Below are positions 28,126 to 36,589 of a DNA stretch of 64,000 bases, one piece after another. The notes under the pieces were generated by a model, which was given only the letters and a program-made list of their open reading frames with translations, was not told the DNA's origin and did not search any database. Each line of letters begins with the position of its first letter. The stretch's first letter is position 1. This DNA is from JANOBD01 sp031411495 (GTDB lineage Bacteria; Planctomycetota; Phycisphaerae; Tepidisphaerales; Tepidisphaeraceae). The DNA is taken from contig JANOBD010000128.1 in NCBI GenBank assembly GCA_031411495.1, forward strand, positions 60,423-124,422. Direction: 5' to 3'. A program made the translations under genes and the position numbers.

Positions 28126-29547
28126 TTACGCCGCGCGCTTGCCGAGCACCACCTGCGAAAGCTCCGCAACCGTTGTCGCGCGCATCGTGCTCGCCATCGC
28201 GGTGAGTTCTTCGCTCGTGCTTGCGGTTTCCTCGGCCACGCTCGCGTTGCGGCTGGTGAGGTCGGAAATCTGCGAGACCGCCGTCCGCATCGAGTCAATC
28301 TGCGTGTTCTGATCGGTGCTCGACCGGCGGATTTCGACCATCAGGTCGGCCACGCCGGCGATGCTCCTGGCGATCGAGTCGAGCTCGCGAGCCACCTGGC
28401 CACACACGGTGACGCCGTCCTTGGCGCGGCCGACGCTCTGCGTGATCAGCGTGCCGGTGTTGCGGGCGGCTTCGCTCGATCGGAGCGCGAGGCTGCGGAC
28501 TTCTTCGGCGACGACGGCAAATCCCTTGCCGTGTTCGCCGGCGCGGGCGGCTTCGACCGCGGCGTTCAGCGCCAGCAGGTTCGTCTGGAACGCGATTTCT
28601 TCGATCACGCGGATGATCTTGCCCATCTCGGTTGCCGAATCGTTGATCGCCTTGATCGATTCATCGAGCTTCTGCATCGTTTGAATGCCCGCGAGCGCGT
28701 TGGTCTTGGCGGCAGACGCGACCTCGTCTGCCTTGCGGGCCGAAGCGGTGGTCGTCTCGAGCTGTGCGACGAAGGCCGAGAGGGAGTTCGATGTTTCCTC
28801 GATGCGGCTGGTCTGTTCGTTCGCATTCTGGGCGCACGATTGCGATGCGCTGGAAACCTGCGAGGCCGCATCCGTCATCTGGTGCGCTCCGGCGGTGAGC
28901 GTCTGGATCGCGTTCTTCAGCGGTCGCGAGATGCGCAGCGCGGTGAAGACGCCCAGTGCGGCGATTGCCAAAGAAGCGCTGAGAACAGCGACGATCATCG
29001 TTTGACGAAGACGATCCGTCGAAGCGATCAGCGCCGCGGCCGACTCGTTCATCGCTCTGTTTCCTGATTCGGTGTAGCTGCGGATCGAGTCGAGCAGTTC
29101 CGACTGACGCTCCTGAAAATCCCCGAGGAAAATCGCGTTCGCCCGCGCGGTTTCGCCGAGCATGATCTGGTCGACGATTGCGTTGCTGCACTTCTGCCAG
29201 GCATCGACATGGGCACCGATGGCGTTTCCGCTCGCCCCGAGGCTTTGAACGCCGGCCGTGAACTCGGCGTTGCTCGCTTTGAACTCGTTGAGTTCGGTTT
29301 CGAGCTGATCCGGGTCTTTCTCGCGAATGATTTTCTGCAACTCGCGCAGCGAATGCTCAGCCACATCGCTGAGCTTCAGCGACTGTTCCGAGAGCAGCGT
29401 CGCCTGTGCGAGCGTCGACTTGATGTGCGTGCTCACCCGGCCGAGCGTCGCGTGATAGGTCAATGACGAGCCGATGCTGCAGACAATTCCAAGCGAGAGA
29501 AGCAGGAGGATCTTCCAGACAAGTCCGAGCCGTTCGAAAACGTTCAT
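28126..29547 (-). CDS. Methyl-accepting chemotaxis protein
   Basis: A class-type transmembrane chemoreceptor that controls the CheA kinase. Helix TM1 is at ~11-30 (VWKILLLLSLGIVCSIGSSL), a helical periplasmic bundle of ~150 residues follows, TM2 is at ~183-203 (MIVAVLSASLAIAALGVFTA), then a HAMP-like segment. The signalling hairpin tip contains IIRVIEEIAFQTNLLALNAAVEAARAGE..GKGFAVVAEEVRSLALRS, the hallmark of the family (given as two adjoining phrases). No pentapeptide for CheR/CheB binding is seen at the C-terminus. The periplasmic part has no Cache or PAS-like fold; a secreted Cache-like protein is encoded 80 bases upstream on the same strand and may supply ligand sensing. GAGGA is spaced ~8 bases from the ATG. 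No che genes are near. Confidence 0.94.
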   Translation of the reverse strand: MNVFERLGLVWKILLLLSLGIVCSIGSSLTYHATLGRVSTHIKSTLAQATLLSEQSLKLSDVAEHSLRELQKIIREKDPDQLETELNEFKASNAEFTAGVQSLGASGNAIGAHVDAWQKCSNAIVDQIMLGETARANAIFLGDFQERQSELLDSIRSYTESGNRAMNESAAALIASTDRLRQTMIVAVLSASLAIAALGVFTALRISRPLKNAIQTLTAGAHQMTDAASQVSSASQSCAQNANEQTSRIEETSNSLSAFVAQLETTTASARKADEVASAAKTNALAGIQTMQKLDESIKAINDSATEMGKIIRVIEEIAFQTNLLALNAAVEAARAGEHGKGFAVVAEEVRSLALRSSEAARNTGTLITQSVGRAKDGVTVCGQVARELDSIARSIAGVADLMVEIRRSSTDQNTQIDSMRTAVSQISDLTSRNASVAEETASTSEELTAMASTMRATTVAELSQVVLGKRAA

Positions 29548-29627
29548 TGCTTCATCCTCACTTGGGCCTGAGAAAAGAGCCGATCGGACGGCGTGCGGCC
29601 GTCCGAAGGCGTTTTGTTTGAGGGCGA

Positions 29628-30170
29628 TCAGAGCTTGCTGATCGAGAATCCGACGACCAGCGAACCGATCGGTTTGTCGCCGTCGAGCACCGGGACGGAT
29701 ACCTGGACCTGCTGCTGACCGGTCGACTCATCGACCTCGACATCGCCAATCCAGGTTTCGCCGGCCATGGGCTTGTCGTGCTTCGGCTTGCCGGCGTGCG
29801 ACCAGTTCGATGGCTTCGAGAGGAACCCGACCTTCTTGCCGTCCGTGCCCGAGACGAACGCCTCGGTAACGGCTTCAGTCTTGAGCGACTTAAGCTTCGT
29901 GCCCACGTCGTTCTTGGTGAAGCTACGAACAAACGTGTCGAGAACCGGGAGCGTCTTCCACTTCTCTTGCGTCATCGCCTTCACGTCATCACTTTGCGAC
30001 GCGTTGGCCGACTTCACCGCGGCGACGATCGTCGCATCCGCTGCCCAGGTCTTGGCCTGGGAAACGGCGGCATCCAACTTGGTCTTGAGTGCGGGGTCGG
30101 CATCGCCTCGAAGCGAGCCAGCCATCAAGGCAACCACCGCAACAGCGAACGGAACGAGCATCTTCTTCAT
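29628..30170 (-). CDS. Secreted stand-alone Cache/PDC-like sensor domain protein
   Basis: A cleavable signal peptide (MKKMLVPFAVAVVALMAGSLRGDA) precedes a single domain of ~155 residues. It starts with a long helix (LKTKLDAAVSQAKTWAADATIVAAV), continues with KVGFLSKPSNWSHAGKP and ends WIGDVEVDESTGQQQVQVSVPVLDGDKPIGSLVVGFSIS (phrases listed in order). The last part matches the C-terminal strands of single Cache domains, where ligand-binding domains of chemoreceptors end in PVxDxGKxIGxLVxG. Here the domain is not attached to a membrane helix or signalling domain. GGAGGA lies 8 bases ahead of the ATG. The chemoreceptor gene follows after 80 bases, so they are probably one operon and the product may act as a periplasmic binding partner. 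Confidence 0.78.
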   Translation of the reverse strand: MKKMLVPFAVAVVALMAGSLRGDADPALKTKLDAAVSQAKTWAADATIVAAVKSANASQSDDVKAMTQEKWKTLPVLDTFVRSFTKNDVGTKLKSLKTEAVTEAFVSGTDGKKVGFLSKPSNWSHAGKPKHDKPMAGETWIGDVEVDESTGQQQVQVSVPVLDGDKPIGSLVVGFSISKL

Positions 30171-30199
30171 TCAAGGTCCTCCATTAAGTACTGCACCTC

Positions 30200-30212
30200 G
30201 ATTCGACGAATC
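30200..30212. promoter_or_regulatory. 13-base palindrome upstream of the sensor/chemoreceptor operon
   Basis: GATTCGACGAATC is a perfect palindrome around a central A, 30 bases before the start of the secreted sensor gene on the minus strand. Its place fits an operator between promoter and start codon. No regulator gene is adjacent and no promoter elements were assigned, so this is only a candidate. Confidence 0.3.
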
Positions 30213-30442
30213 TGGACACTGGCTTAAATTCTCCGACCGCAGATTTATGGGTGCGGCAACTTTTTCCATTCATTTAGGCACGAACGCGAGGCGGCAAAGT
30301 GTCCGATTATCAACAATGCTCGAAGTGATTGCCGGTCTCATGGCGTCCGATAGGTGTTGATCAATCGGCATCCCGAGCGAAGGTCGGTATAAATATGACG
30401 ACTATGAACAGAGCCCACGCCGTTCCGGAAAGGTCTCGTCCT

Positions 30443-32215
30443 ATGAAAAAGCGGCTGCTCATCGCCGTCGTCGCGGTGATCGTGATAGGCGGCGGCGGAT
30501 TTGCGCTCAAGGGCACCGGCGCATTACACGCCGTGCGCACGATGCTGCACCTGGGACCAGCCAAGCCGGTTCAGAAGCTGCTGCCGGTGATCGCCGAAAC
30601 ATCTCCCGCAGACGCCTCCACCGGTATTGATCCGGCCGGGCCGATCTTCTTCAAACTCGCCCTGCCGAACGGCCCGATCGACCCGGCGAGCGTTTCCAAT
30701 GACTCGGTCGGCCTTTTCCGCTTCGACAACCGGCAGCGCGTAAAGACGAAAGTCCGAATCGACGGCGACAGAATCGTCGTCGAACCTCAGGAACCGCTCG
30801 AGGCGAATCGCAATTACCGACTCCACCTGTTGCCCGGCGTGAAGGATGCAAAGGGAAACCTGCTGAAGGAGTCGCGCAACACACTGTCCTTTTTCACCTC
30901 GGCGAAACCGCCTGCCGGCGTCGCGTTCGAGCAGGTTCCGCAGCAGGCGAGCTTCTCGGCCGGCGAAATGGACCCGACCTACTACACGAGTGTCGCCCTC
31001 TGGAAAGATGGCAGGCTCTACGCCTCCACCATCGACGGTCGAATCGTGCGCTTCACCGTCGGCGCGGATGGCACGCTTTCCAACCGGGAAACGTTCGCGA
31101 GCCTCCCCGCGGCCGCAAAAGGGCCGCGACTCGTCACCGGATTCGATTTCGATCCGCGCTCACCGATCGATGAGCCGATCCTCTACGTGCCCAACAGCCA
31201 GCTCTCGTCATCGCCGACCAATCCGACCGAGTTGAAAGACGCGGCCGATTTCTCAGGAAAGATCACGCGTCTCAGCGGGCCGGGATTCTCCAAGGTCGAG
31301 GATGTCGTCATCAATCTGCCGCAGTCGTACCGCGATCACTGCGTCAATCAGCCACTGTTCGGCCCGGACGGTCTTCTTTACGTTCCGATGCCGAGCAACA
31401 CCGCGACCGGCGGACCAGACGAATACTGGGGATTTCGAAAAGAACATCTGCTGAACGCGACGATCCTCCGAATCGATGTCGACAAGCTGCCCAAAGACCA
31501 GCCGCTGGACGCGAAAACCCCCGACGCCGGCGGGACGTACGACCCAAACCGGCCGGACGCACCGATCCAGATCTACGCTAAGGGTTTGCGAATGCCCTTC
31601 TCAGTGTTGTTTCACAGCAACGGGCACCTGTACAGCGCGGTGAACGGGGCCTCTTCCGGTGGTTCGACCCCCGAAAACAAGGCCACACAGGTGCCGGCGG
31701 TTCCTCGCGTAAACCTTGCAGAACACGACTGGCTGTTCGATGTAAAGCTGAACGCCTATTATGGTCATCCAAACGACCAATACGGGCGGTACGTTTTGAA
31801 CGGGGGGAACCCGACGCAAGCTCCTGATTTTAATGAAGTTGCCGATTACCCGATTGGCGTCAAACCGGACGCCGACTGGACGAGTGGAATCTTCGATTTC
31901 GGCTGCCACATTTCCGCAAACGGCATGGCGGAATACTCGAGCAGTAAATTCGGCGATACTTTGCGTGGCAAAGTATTTGTTTGCCGATACAATGTCGGCA
32001 GCGACCTGATCTGCCTCGGGTTCGACGAAGCTGGAGCCGTCAGTTCGGCGGTTGCGGGAATTCCGGGCACGACCGGGCTGACGACGCCGCTGGATGTCGT
32101 CTGCGACCCCCAGACGGGAAACTTGTACGTGTGCGAGCTCACTTTGCAGCGAATCACCTTGCTGCGGGCACGGCCGGCAGCAAATGCGGCATCGCTATCC
32201 GTGCCTGCGAAATGA
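30443..32215 (+). CDS. Anchored quinoprotein (glucose/sorbosone) dehydrogenase-like beta-propeller with N-terminal Ig-like domain
   Basis: Residues 1-25 (MKKRLLIAVVAVIVIGGGGFALK) are a signal anchor. Residues ~50-160 resemble a bacterial Ig-like (SbsA-type) domain: ETSPADASTGIDPAGPIFFK, ELEANRNYRLHL-like text and LLKESRNTLSFFTS. The remaining ~400 residues fit the soluble quinoprotein dehydrogenase six-bladed propeller: VTGFDFDPRSPIDEPILYV, LFGPDGLLYVPMPSNTATGG, GTYDPNRPDAPIQIYAKGLRMPF, NPTQAPDFNEVADYPIGVKP and GNLYVCELTLQRITLLR. Oxidation of a sugar with PQQ is possible, but residues for PQQ and calcium binding cannot be confirmed by eye. The ATG with AAAGG upstream is chosen; ATGs at 30395 and 30404 are alternatives. 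Confidence 0.8.
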   Translation: MKKRLLIAVVAVIVIGGGGFALKGTGALHAVRTMLHLGPAKPVQKLLPVIAETSPADASTGIDPAGPIFFKLALPNGPIDPASVSNDSVGLFRFDNRQRVKTKVRIDGDRIVVEPQEPLEANRNYRLHLLPGVKDAKGNLLKESRNTLSFFTSAKPPAGVAFEQVPQQASFSAGEMDPTYYTSVALWKDGRLYASTIDGRIVRFTVGADGTLSNRETFASLPAAAKGPRLVTGFDFDPRSPIDEPILYVPNSQLSSSPTNPTELKDAADFSGKITRLSGPGFSKVEDVVINLPQSYRDHCVNQPLFGPDGLLYVPMPSNTATGGPDEYWGFRKEHLLNATILRIDVDKLPKDQPLDAKTPDAGGTYDPNRPDAPIQIYAKGLRMPFSVLFHSNGHLYSAVNGASSGGSTPENKATQVPAVPRVNLAEHDWLFDVKLNAYYGHPNDQYGRYVLNGGNPTQAPDFNEVADYPIGVKPDADWTSGIFDFGCHISANGMAEYSSSKFGDTLRGKVFVCRYNVGSDLICLGFDEAGAVSSAVAGIPGTTGLTTPLDVVCDPQTGNLYVCELTLQRITLLRARPAANAASLSVPAK

Positions 32216-32481
32216 CCGGACTGGAAATCGCGGCTTTTATTGTGAAAATGGGTGGGACCTCAATCGTGGGATGAAATCAGATTAAGGTCTCGCGTTCGCT
32301 GCCTGTGTGGGTCGAGAATAGCGTGGGTCGAAACTGCCGATAGTAATAGTGTCCTGTTGACGGCGTCGGTTGTGAGCAGCCGATTCCGTCGCCGCGCAGG
32401 GGACTGATCTTGTTTTTCGGCAGCGATCGGCAACGCAAAAAGATGAGAACGCCGTAGCCGAGATGTTTCGTGTTGTCCGCC

Positions 32482-32535
32482 CTCGGGCAAAGCCGTGCGA
32501 TGGTTCGCCGGCCTGAGCGAACGGCTTTGCGCGAG
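32482..32535. other. Strong hairpin in the 394-base leader of the polysaccharide/exosortase locus
   Basis: CTCGGGCAAAGCCG at 32482-32495 pairs with CGGCTTTGCGCGAG at 32522-32535 with a single mismatch, and inside it GTTCG at 32503 pairs with CGAA(C) at 32518. The hairpin ends 75 bases before the start of the WecG-type gene. It has no T run after it on the plus strand. It may be a leader RNA structure controlling the locus, a terminator of the preceding propeller gene, or another intergenic repeat. The other bases between 32216 and 32609 contain no supported gene. Confidence 0.45.
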
Positions 32536-32609
32536 ATTGAGTCGAATATCCGTCGTCAGTGTGGTGCCGGGCGATCCGGCAGGGGCGGATGGGAGAGGAC
32601 TGAAACCGT

Positions 32610-34619
32610 ATGGAGAATCCGTACGGAACGATGACAGCCAAGACTGCGGGAACCGGCGACGCTGTAACGCCGCTCACCGACGTTTCGCCGACTTCAATCG
32701 GCGGCTCGCCCTCGTTCGTCAATTCAACGTTTCCCGTGCCCGGCACGACGCGCAATAGCGCGCCCTCGCCGCTTCCGCTCATACGTTTGATGGGCGTGGA
32801 AGTCCACGCGATCACCGAATCACAGGCGATCAGCCACATCCTTTCCGAACTCGCCGCCGGTCGTGGCGGAATGACCGTCACGCCGAACCTCGATCACCTG
32901 CGCCGCTGCCAGGGCGACATGCAGTTCGCCGCCATGGTTGCTGAAGCGGAAATGGTCGTCGCCGACGGCATGCCGCTGATCTGGGCGTCGCGCCTGGCGG
33001 GTTGCGGACTTCCGCAACGTGTCGCCGGCTCGGACCTGATTCTCACACTCTCCGCCGCCGCCGCCGAGGCCGGCCGGTCGATTTACCTGCTCGGCGGCGC
33101 GCCCGGCACCGCTGAAGGCGCGGCCGAGGTGCTGCGTGCGCGCCATTCAAACATCAAGATTGTCGGCACCACGTGTCCGCCGCTCGGGTTCGATCAGAAC
33201 GAATCAGAAATGGCCAAGCTCGTCGCGTCGCTGGTCGCCGCCAAACCCGACATTGTTTTCGTCGCGCTCGGATCCCCGAAACAGGAATACCTGATCGACC
33301 GCATCCGCAATTCGCTGCCCGCCGCCTGGTGGCTGGGCGTGGGCGTGAGCTTCAGCTTCCTTACCGGCCACGTGCAGCGGGCGCCGCGCATCCTTCAACA
33401 GCTCGGGCTCGAGTGGGTGCACCGCCTGCTTCAGGAGCCCAAGCGCCTTTTCAAGCGTTACGTCGTGCAGGGCATTCCCTTCGCGGCAGCCCTGTTCACC
33501 AGCGCGGTCGCACAGCGTGCCGGTGCCTGGCTGAACGACGAGCAGGAGCGCAATTACCCACGCCCCAACCGCATGCAGCGTGGCATGCATCGGATGACGG
33601 TCAACGTGATGCCGCCCGGCGGCGGCGCTGAAGTCGAGTCGATCTTTGACTCCCCGGAGATCGTCGTCGGCGAACCCTCTGCCAACCGATACGCGACGCC
33701 CAGCATCCGCGGCAATCGCGACCCGGCAACGATCGATGCTCTCTCGCGACTCAAGGCGGTCGTCCTGCTCGGCGGCCAGCTCCGCCCGTCACCGCTCATC
33801 CAGGCGGTCCAGCGCAGCGTACTGGACCTGCCGGTCTCCGATGAAAAGACGCTGCTCAATCACTGGCTGACCGACGCGATGGACCTCGCGAAGTTCGCCC
33901 GGCTCGACGGCGTGCCCGTGCGCGTGCTGGTGAGCCGCGCACAGGATGAACCGATCTCGCTTCAGCCGCGCTTCCGCGAAATCCTCAACGTCGAACGCGA
34001 CGGCTCGGAATACCGCGGCACCGGCGGCGTGCTCGCCGACATCACCCGTCAATACAAAGACGACGACTTTGTCCTCGTCGCCAACGCCGCCCAGCTGCTG
34101 CTCGAACCGCTCTCGGCCCTCGCCACCGCCCTGGACCACAAGCGCTCCGACATCGCGATGGTCAGCCATCTTGACGGCACGCCCGGCGGGCTCATGCTGA
34201 TTCGCTGTGCGACGCTCCGACAGATCAACCCGATCGGGTTCGTCGACTTCAAGGAACAGGCCTTGCCTACCATCGCCAAGCAGTTCGATGTCCGTGTCGT
34301 TCACTGCCGACGGCCGACCGGGCTTCCGCTGCGCACGACCTCGGATTACATCTCCGCGCTGCGGCAATGGCACCGCGGCCCCGGCCGACTGCAGGGAAGC
34401 CGACGCGGGCAGATCGATCCGCTCGCAGAAGATTTCAGCCGTGGTTTCAACGTGGTCGAACCGGGCGCGTGGGTCGACTCCAGCGCTTATCTGCATGATG
34501 CCGTCGTGTTGCGCGGGGCACGCGTCGAAGCGAACACCGCCATCGTTCGCTCCCTGATCGGACCCAAGGCGCAGGTCAAGCGCGAGACCCGCGTGATCGA
34601 TGCGTTCGTGAACGGGTAA
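32610..34619 (+). CDS. WecG/TagA/CpsF glycosyltransferase fused to nucleotidyltransferase-like and beta-helix module
   Basis: Residues ~50-295 form a GT26 glycosyltransferase: LMGVEVHAITESQAISHIL, TVTPNLDHLRRCQ, ADGMPLIWASRLAG, RVAGSDLI, IYLLGGAPGTAEGAAEVL and FVALGSPKQEYLIDR, with GVGVSFSFLTGHVQRAPR near 245. These enzymes transfer a sugar such as ManNAc or GlcA to a lipid-linked acceptor. Residues ~370-600 look like a sugar nucleotidyltransferase: AVVLLGGQLRPSPLIQAVQRSVLDLP, then VLADITRQYKDDDFVLVANAAQLL and DIAMVSHLDGTPGGLMLIRC. The usual GxGTRL loop is missing, so it may only bind. The end (VEPGAWVDSSAYLHDAVVL) is a left-handed beta-helix strip. Such a fusion is unusual. It begins the + strand locus that continues with exosortase. 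Confidence 0.85.
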   Translation: MENPYGTMTAKTAGTGDAVTPLTDVSPTSIGGSPSFVNSTFPVPGTTRNSAPSPLPLIRLMGVEVHAITESQAISHILSELAAGRGGMTVTPNLDHLRRCQGDMQFAAMVAEAEMVVADGMPLIWASRLAGCGLPQRVAGSDLILTLSAAAAEAGRSIYLLGGAPGTAEGAAEVLRARHSNIKIVGTTCPPLGFDQNESEMAKLVASLVAAKPDIVFVALGSPKQEYLIDRIRNSLPAAWWLGVGVSFSFLTGHVQRAPRILQQLGLEWVHRLLQEPKRLFKRYVVQGIPFAAALFTSAVAQRAGAWLNDEQERNYPRPNRMQRGMHRMTVNVMPPGGGAEVESIFDSPEIVVGEPSANRYATPSIRGNRDPATIDALSRLKAVVLLGGQLRPSPLIQAVQRSVLDLPVSDEKTLLNHWLTDAMDLAKFARLDGVPVRVLVSRAQDEPISLQPRFREILNVERDGSEYRGTGGVLADITRQYKDDDFVLVANAAQLLLEPLSALATALDHKRSDIAMVSHLDGTPGGLMLIRCATLRQINPIGFVDFKEQALPTIAKQFDVRVVHCRRPTGLPLRTTSDYISALRQWHRGPGRLQGSRRGQIDPLAEDFSRGFNVVEPGAWVDSSAYLHDAVVLRGARVEANTAIVRSLIGPKAQVKRETRVIDAFVNG

Positions 34620-34792
34620 CGCCGTGACTTTTTGAATCGAGATTTGGACGCCAACCCGATGGCCTGACGGGTGTGTTTGGCCGATGAATGAGAAGACCGG
34701 TCAAGCGTGATGTTTGAAGTGCAAATGGTTATCGGAACCTCGCCGGCAGCAATGAAAGGCGAACCGGAGACCGGAAGTGAGAAGCTGAAAGA

Positions 34793-35782
34793 GTGAGCGC
34801 CGTCGCCGACATCCCCACGACCCCGCAAACGCCGCAGGCCGCTCCCAAGCGCGCGGCGTATCGGCGCGTCACGCGCGCGGTGAGGCACAACCGGCTCAAC
34901 GGATTGCGCCTGCTGGCGGCGGGACTGCTCCTGGTCGTCGGCCTGGTCGCCTGCATCGACGCCTGGCGCGAAATCTTCCTCGAATACGCGTGGGGCAATG
35001 AGGAATACACCCACATCTTCGTCGTGCCGTTCGTGGCCGCGCTCCTGATCTACGTTCGACGGATGCGGCTGCGTCACTTCCAGGTCTGCGGGACGATGAT
35101 GGGTCCCCTGCTCGTCGCGACCGGCCTGGCGATGAGCTTCACGGGCTATCAGCGTGGCGTGCAGGTGATGCTGCACGGCGGCGCGGTGATCGTCGCGCTC
35201 GGCTGCGTCGTGAGCGTGCTCGGGAAGAACACGATCCTCCGCTTTCTTCCGGCGGTGCTCGTCCTGGCGTTCCTGATTCCCGTCCCCGGCAAGGTGCGCC
35301 TGGAGATCGCCATCAATCTGCAGAACTGGACGGCGCAGATCGCCCACATCCTGCTGAATACGATCGGCTTCCCGACCGAAGTGACGGGCTCGACGCTGGC
35401 GATCAACGGCCGGCCGGTCATCATCGCCGAGGCGTGCAACGGCATGCGGTCGGTCTTTCTTCTGTTGCTGCTCGCGTATGCGTTCGCGTTCGCCCTGCCG
35501 CTGCGGAACAGCGTTCGGCTCATGCTGCTGCTGGTGAGCCCGCTGGTCGCGCTGGCGAGCAACGTCGTGCGCACCCTGCCGACAATCCTGATGTACGGCT
35601 ACGCCCCCGACTGGTTTGACAACCCGGAAACCGGCGCGTGGCTTGCCATGCAGTTCCACAACGTCGCCGGTTGGGCGATGTATGTGGTTTCGTTCCTGAT
35701 CTGGCTCGGCATCGTCTGGCTCCTGCGCTGGACGATGTTGCCGATCCAGCGCTACACATTGGCTTCACAGGTGGGAGCTTAG
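34793..35782 (+). CDS. Exosortase/archaeosortase family transpeptidase
   Basis: This multi-pass membrane protein recognises PEP-CTERM-like tails and cleaves or transfers the proteins to a surface anchor. Eight or so helices fill residues 38-320. The catalytic triad is visible: Cys215 in IAEACNGMRSVFLLL, Arg260 in LASNVVRTLPTILMYGY and His289 in MQFHNVAGWAMYV. LIPVPGKVRLEIAINLQNW before it is also typical of the family. The start is GTG. A gene for the EpsI partner follows after 10 bases and polysaccharide genes surround it, the usual context. It is the only exosortase in the window and probably acts on the PEP-CTERM proteins encoded at 0.9, 9.1 and 24.8 kb. Confidence 0.93.
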   Translation: MSAVADIPTTPQTPQAAPKRAAYRRVTRAVRHNRLNGLRLLAAGLLLVVGLVACIDAWREIFLEYAWGNEEYTHIFVVPFVAALLIYVRRMRLRHFQVCGTMMGPLLVATGLAMSFTGYQRGVQVMLHGGAVIVALGCVVSVLGKNTILRFLPAVLVLAFLIPVPGKVRLEIAINLQNWTAQIAHILLNTIGFPTEVTGSTLAINGRPVIIAEACNGMRSVFLLLLLAYAFAFALPLRNSVRLMLLLVSPLVALASNVVRTLPTILMYGYAPDWFDNPETGAWLAMQFHNVAGWAMYVVSFLIWLGIVWLLRWTMLPIQRYTLASQVGA

Positions 35783-35792
35783 AGCGCAACCG

Positions 35793-36566
35793 ATGATCCG
35801 GCTGATCCGATCCAACTTCGTCCGAGCGCTGGCGCCGATGCTGTGCCTGGGCATGCTGACCGGCGCGATGTATGCCCAGCGGCAATGGCCGCAGCGACAG
35901 GATGCGGGGCCGTATCATGTCCGCTGCGCCTCGGCAATTGCGGCGATTCCGCTGCAGATGGGGCCGTGGGTCGGCAAGGAGCGTGCACCGCAATCCGCCG
36001 CAATCCAGGTGCTCAAGCCTAACATCATCCGGAACATCGAGTTTACCGATCCACGGGTGACGGCGTTGCGCCAGCCCGAAAACCGGATTTCGCTGAGTAT
36101 TGTACAATGTAAACGAATCGCCGACATGCTCGGCCATTTTCCGCCGAACTGCTACCCGGCGTTCGGAGACACGCTGAATGGGCAACTCGTCCGAGAATGG
36201 CAGATCGAGCCGCTGGATGGAACTGGCGTGCCCCTCAAGATTCAAGGCATGGAATACACGTTCGAACGTGTGATCAACGGAAAGACCTATAAACGAATCG
36301 TCTACAACTTCATGGTCGCGCCGGGACGTGGTGTCCTGCGGGAGATGAAGGAGTTGGAAGAAGCGGCCGAAGATTACCTACAGCGGTACTACGGCGCAGC
36401 GCAGATCCAGCTGGTGTTTGACAGCCTCGCCGGTCAGGAATTGCCTGCCGCGGAGCGGGATCAAGTTTTTTCGACGCTGATGCGCTACTGCGCCCCGGCG
36501 ATCGAAATGGTGAAGTCGGGTGACCGGTCGCAAGCGGGCAAGCGTGCCGCAACCGGAAACGAATGA
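35793..36566 (+). CDS. EpsI-family exosortase-associated protein
   Basis: A signal anchor at residues ~9-28 precedes a domain related to EpsI (exosortase-associated): IAAIPLQMGPWVGKE, NIEFTDPRVTALRQPENRISLSIVQC (in two adjoining phrases) and RIADMLGHFPPNCYPAFGD, which corresponds to the family's HSPxxCYPAxGW stretch. A beta-rich end (GMEYTFERVINGKTYKRIVYNFMV) follows and then a helical tail of ~60 residues, longer than in single EpsI proteins. In many bacteria EpsI is fused to the end of exosortase; here it is a separate gene 10 bases downstream. Its biochemical function is not known; it probably works with the exosortase at the periplasmic face. Confidence 0.85.
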   Translation: MIRLIRSNFVRALAPMLCLGMLTGAMYAQRQWPQRQDAGPYHVRCASAIAAIPLQMGPWVGKERAPQSAAIQVLKPNIIRNIEFTDPRVTALRQPENRISLSIVQCKRIADMLGHFPPNCYPAFGDTLNGQLVREWQIEPLDGTGVPLKIQGMEYTFERVINGKTYKRIVYNFMVAPGRGVLREMKELEEAAEDYLQRYYGAAQIQLVFDSLAGQELPAAERDQVFSTLMRYCAPAIEMVKSGDRSQAGKRAATGNE

Positions 36567-36589
36567 CCGACTCTTAGTTTGGAGTGCAT

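Noticed and set aside
32400..32535. Cyclic-di-GMP (GEMM) riboswitch ahead of the polysaccharide locus
   Set aside because: Words such as ACGCAAA and GGGCAAAGCC are reminiscent, but the order and the conserved core of the aptamer are not present.
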